The notes under the pieces: generated by a model
The model's database searches: none
Seen by the model: only the letters and a program-made list of their open reading frames with translations
Told to the model about the DNA's origin: nothing
Position numbers and translations under genes: made by a program
From: an uncultured Victivallis sp.
GTDB lineage: Bacteria; Verrucomicrobiota; Lentisphaeria; Victivallales; Victivallaceae
Direction of reading: 5' to 3'
DNA length: 54,503 bases
Assembly (NCBI GenBank): GCA_944389815.1
Contig: CALXNS010000130.1
Coordinates: 1 to 54,503 of the forward strand
Shown here: piece by piece, positions 53,590 to 54,503 of the stretch
Layout of the letters: every line of letters starts with the position of its first letter
Numbering within the stretch: the stretch's first letter is position 1

Positions 53590-54329
53590 AAATCGGCCAC
53601 CTGTTCCAAGGTTTCCCGCTGCGCGGCAAAAATCCGCCGCAATCCGCTCTCGGCCAGATCGAGCAATTCATTCAACTGCGCGCGGGAGAACGGCGCGCCT
53701 TCCGCCGTCCCCTGCACTTCGATCAGGTCGCCGTTTTCGGTCATCACCACATTCATATCCACTTCAGCTCGCGAATCCTCCGCATAACAGAGATCGAGCA
53801 TCGGCGTCCCGTCGACGATTCCGACACTCACCGCCGCCACCAGACGCCGCAAAGGATCCGCCGGAAAAATCCCCCTCGCCACACCGCGGCGCGACGCCAG
53901 CGCCAGCGCCAGCGACGCTCCCGATATACTCGCACAACGCGTTCCGCCGTCAGCATCGATCACGTCACAGTCAAGATACACCGTATTCTCCCCCAACGCC
54001 TCCAGATCCACCGCGGCGCGCAGCGAACGACCGATCAGACGTTGAATTTCCATGGTCCGCCCCCCCTGTTTGCCGGCACTGGCCTCACGACGTGAACGTT
54101 CGTGCGTCGAGGCGGGCAGCAGACCGTATTCACTCGTCACCCAGCCGCCGGAAACCTTCTGCGCCTTCATCCAGGCAGGAACCTTCGGATCCACGCTCGC
54201 TGCGCACAACACCCGCGTCCCTCCGCACGCAATCAATACCGAACTTAAAGGGTGTGACAGATAATCGGCGGTCAGCGAAACCGGGCGCAATTCATCGAAT
54301 GCCCGCCCGTCTATGCGTGTGATGCTCAT
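53586..54329 (-). CDS. rph: Ribonuclease PH
   Basis: 247 residues from ATG 54329, which has CAGGAGAAG 9 nt upstream; the frame runs back into the SRP RNA gene but has no support there. It trims tRNA 3' ends by phosphorolysis. [65 protein letters not shown] with the phosphate-binding Arg, and [18 protein letters not shown] are diagnostic. [32 protein letters not shown] supplies the metal-binding Asp residues. It begins the rph-dnaX-argB-aroK-aroC run. Confidence 0.97.
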   Translation of the reverse strand: MSITRIDGRAFDELRPVSLTADYLSHPLSSVLIACGGTRVLCAASVDPKVPAWMKAQKVSGGWVTSEYGLLPASTHERSRREASAGKQGGRTMEIQRLIGRSLRAAVDLEALGENTVYLDCDVIDADGGTRCASISGASLALALASRRGVARGIFPADPLRRLVAAVSVGIVDGTPMLDLCYAEDSRAEVDMNVVMTENGDLIEVQGTAEGAPFSRAQLNELLDLAESGLRRIFAAQRETLEQVADL

Positions 54330-54379
54330 CGTAAAATCTTCTCCTGATTTCCATCCAATTCCCCCGCCGCGCGGTGCAA

Positions 54380-54498
54380 AAAAAAGAGCCGCCCGACCAG
54401 ATGACCCGTGGCCTGTCAAAAAATCGCGTAGAGCTGCTTGGTTCCCCACCTGACTCGGTTGGCACTTTTGACAACGCACGGGGTCCGGCCCGGCGGCA
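54380..54498 (-). ncRNA. ffs: Bacterial signal recognition particle RNA (4.5S-type)
   Basis: On the minus strand the conserved domain IV reads GTCAGGTGGGGAACCAAG followed by CAGC: the CAGG and AGCAG sides of the asymmetric loop flank a GGAA tetraloop. The rest folds into one long hairpin: GCCGCC (54497-54492) pairs with GGCGGC (about 54393-54388), GACCC and CGTG with CACGGGTC, and TGTCAAAA with TTTTTTGACA. The 3' end is followed by eight U, so the terminal stem also acts as terminator. The RNA is about 119 nt. In many bacteria this gene is next to dnaX, as here. The promoter would be beyond the window end. Confidence 0.92.
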
Positions 54499-54503
54499 AC
54501 AAA

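Overview
The window looks like chromosome from a Gram-negative bacterium of the PVC superphylum, most plausibly a Lentisphaerota (Victivallis-like) member. The basis is indirect. There is an LPS gene (lpxD) with a Skp/OmpH chaperone, a long-type PPi-dependent phosphofructokinase, an expanded HflK/HflC (SPFH) set, and scattered glycan-degrading genes each beside its own LacI or AraC regulator. No rRNA or tRNA gene was seen, so the assignment is inference. Promoters of the sigma-70 type (TTGNNN, 16-17 bp, TATAAT-like) can be read at many gene starts and were used, with ribosome binding sites, to correct start codons.

Layout. 1-5542 (+): the end of a surface-polysaccharide cluster (hexapeptide acetyltransferase cut by the window edge, heparinase II/III-like protein, GT4 glycosyltransferase, and a GT39-like membrane glycosyltransferase split into two reading frames). 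5568-8226: an old-yellow-enzyme-type oxidoreductase facing a metallophosphoesterase plus a tail-anchored protein. 8308-15631: tRNA methylthiotransferase mtaB, two tandem LacI regulators, a membrane protein and two glycoside hydrolases (clan GH-A-like and GH28). 15675-19323 (-): pfp-gatC-gatA. 19380-26265: a CtpA-type protease facing a Sel1-repeat protein, then guaB-ompH-lpxD (-) and a sugar O-acetyltransferase. 26430-27119: an RRM RNA-binding protein under a perfect consensus promoter with a long leader. 27119-28412: gene graveyard with a frameshifted GntR/FadR regulator and a deleted IS5-family transposase. 28540-30468: sialidase plus AraC regulator. 30490-43105 (-): nine closely spaced genes, apparently one 12.5 kb operon, encoding three SPFH proteins, a P1B metal ATPase, an ABC-2 exporter, a TPR-like membrane protein, a CNNM/CorC protein and a lipoprotein. 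43236-44129 (+): an orphan mraZ with a four-copy 10-bp MraZ-type operator over its promoter, plus one tiny membrane protein and a terminator, without the usual dcw genes. 44205-49006 (+): a C_GCAxxG_C_C protein, frr, a GT39 glycosyltransferase and metX-metW. 49066-54498 (-): ffs (SRP RNA), rph-dnaX-argB-aroK-aroC.

Most of the window is housekeeping (translation, purine, methionine, arginine and shikimate pathways, replication). The accessory parts are the polysaccharide cluster, the two glycan-utilisation patches and the decayed island. The most unusual items are the triple-SPFH/transport operon, the minimal mraZ operon with a legible operator array, and the SRP RNA whose tetraloop-closing pairs are swapped. 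No CRISPR array, intact insertion sequence or obvious defence system was found.
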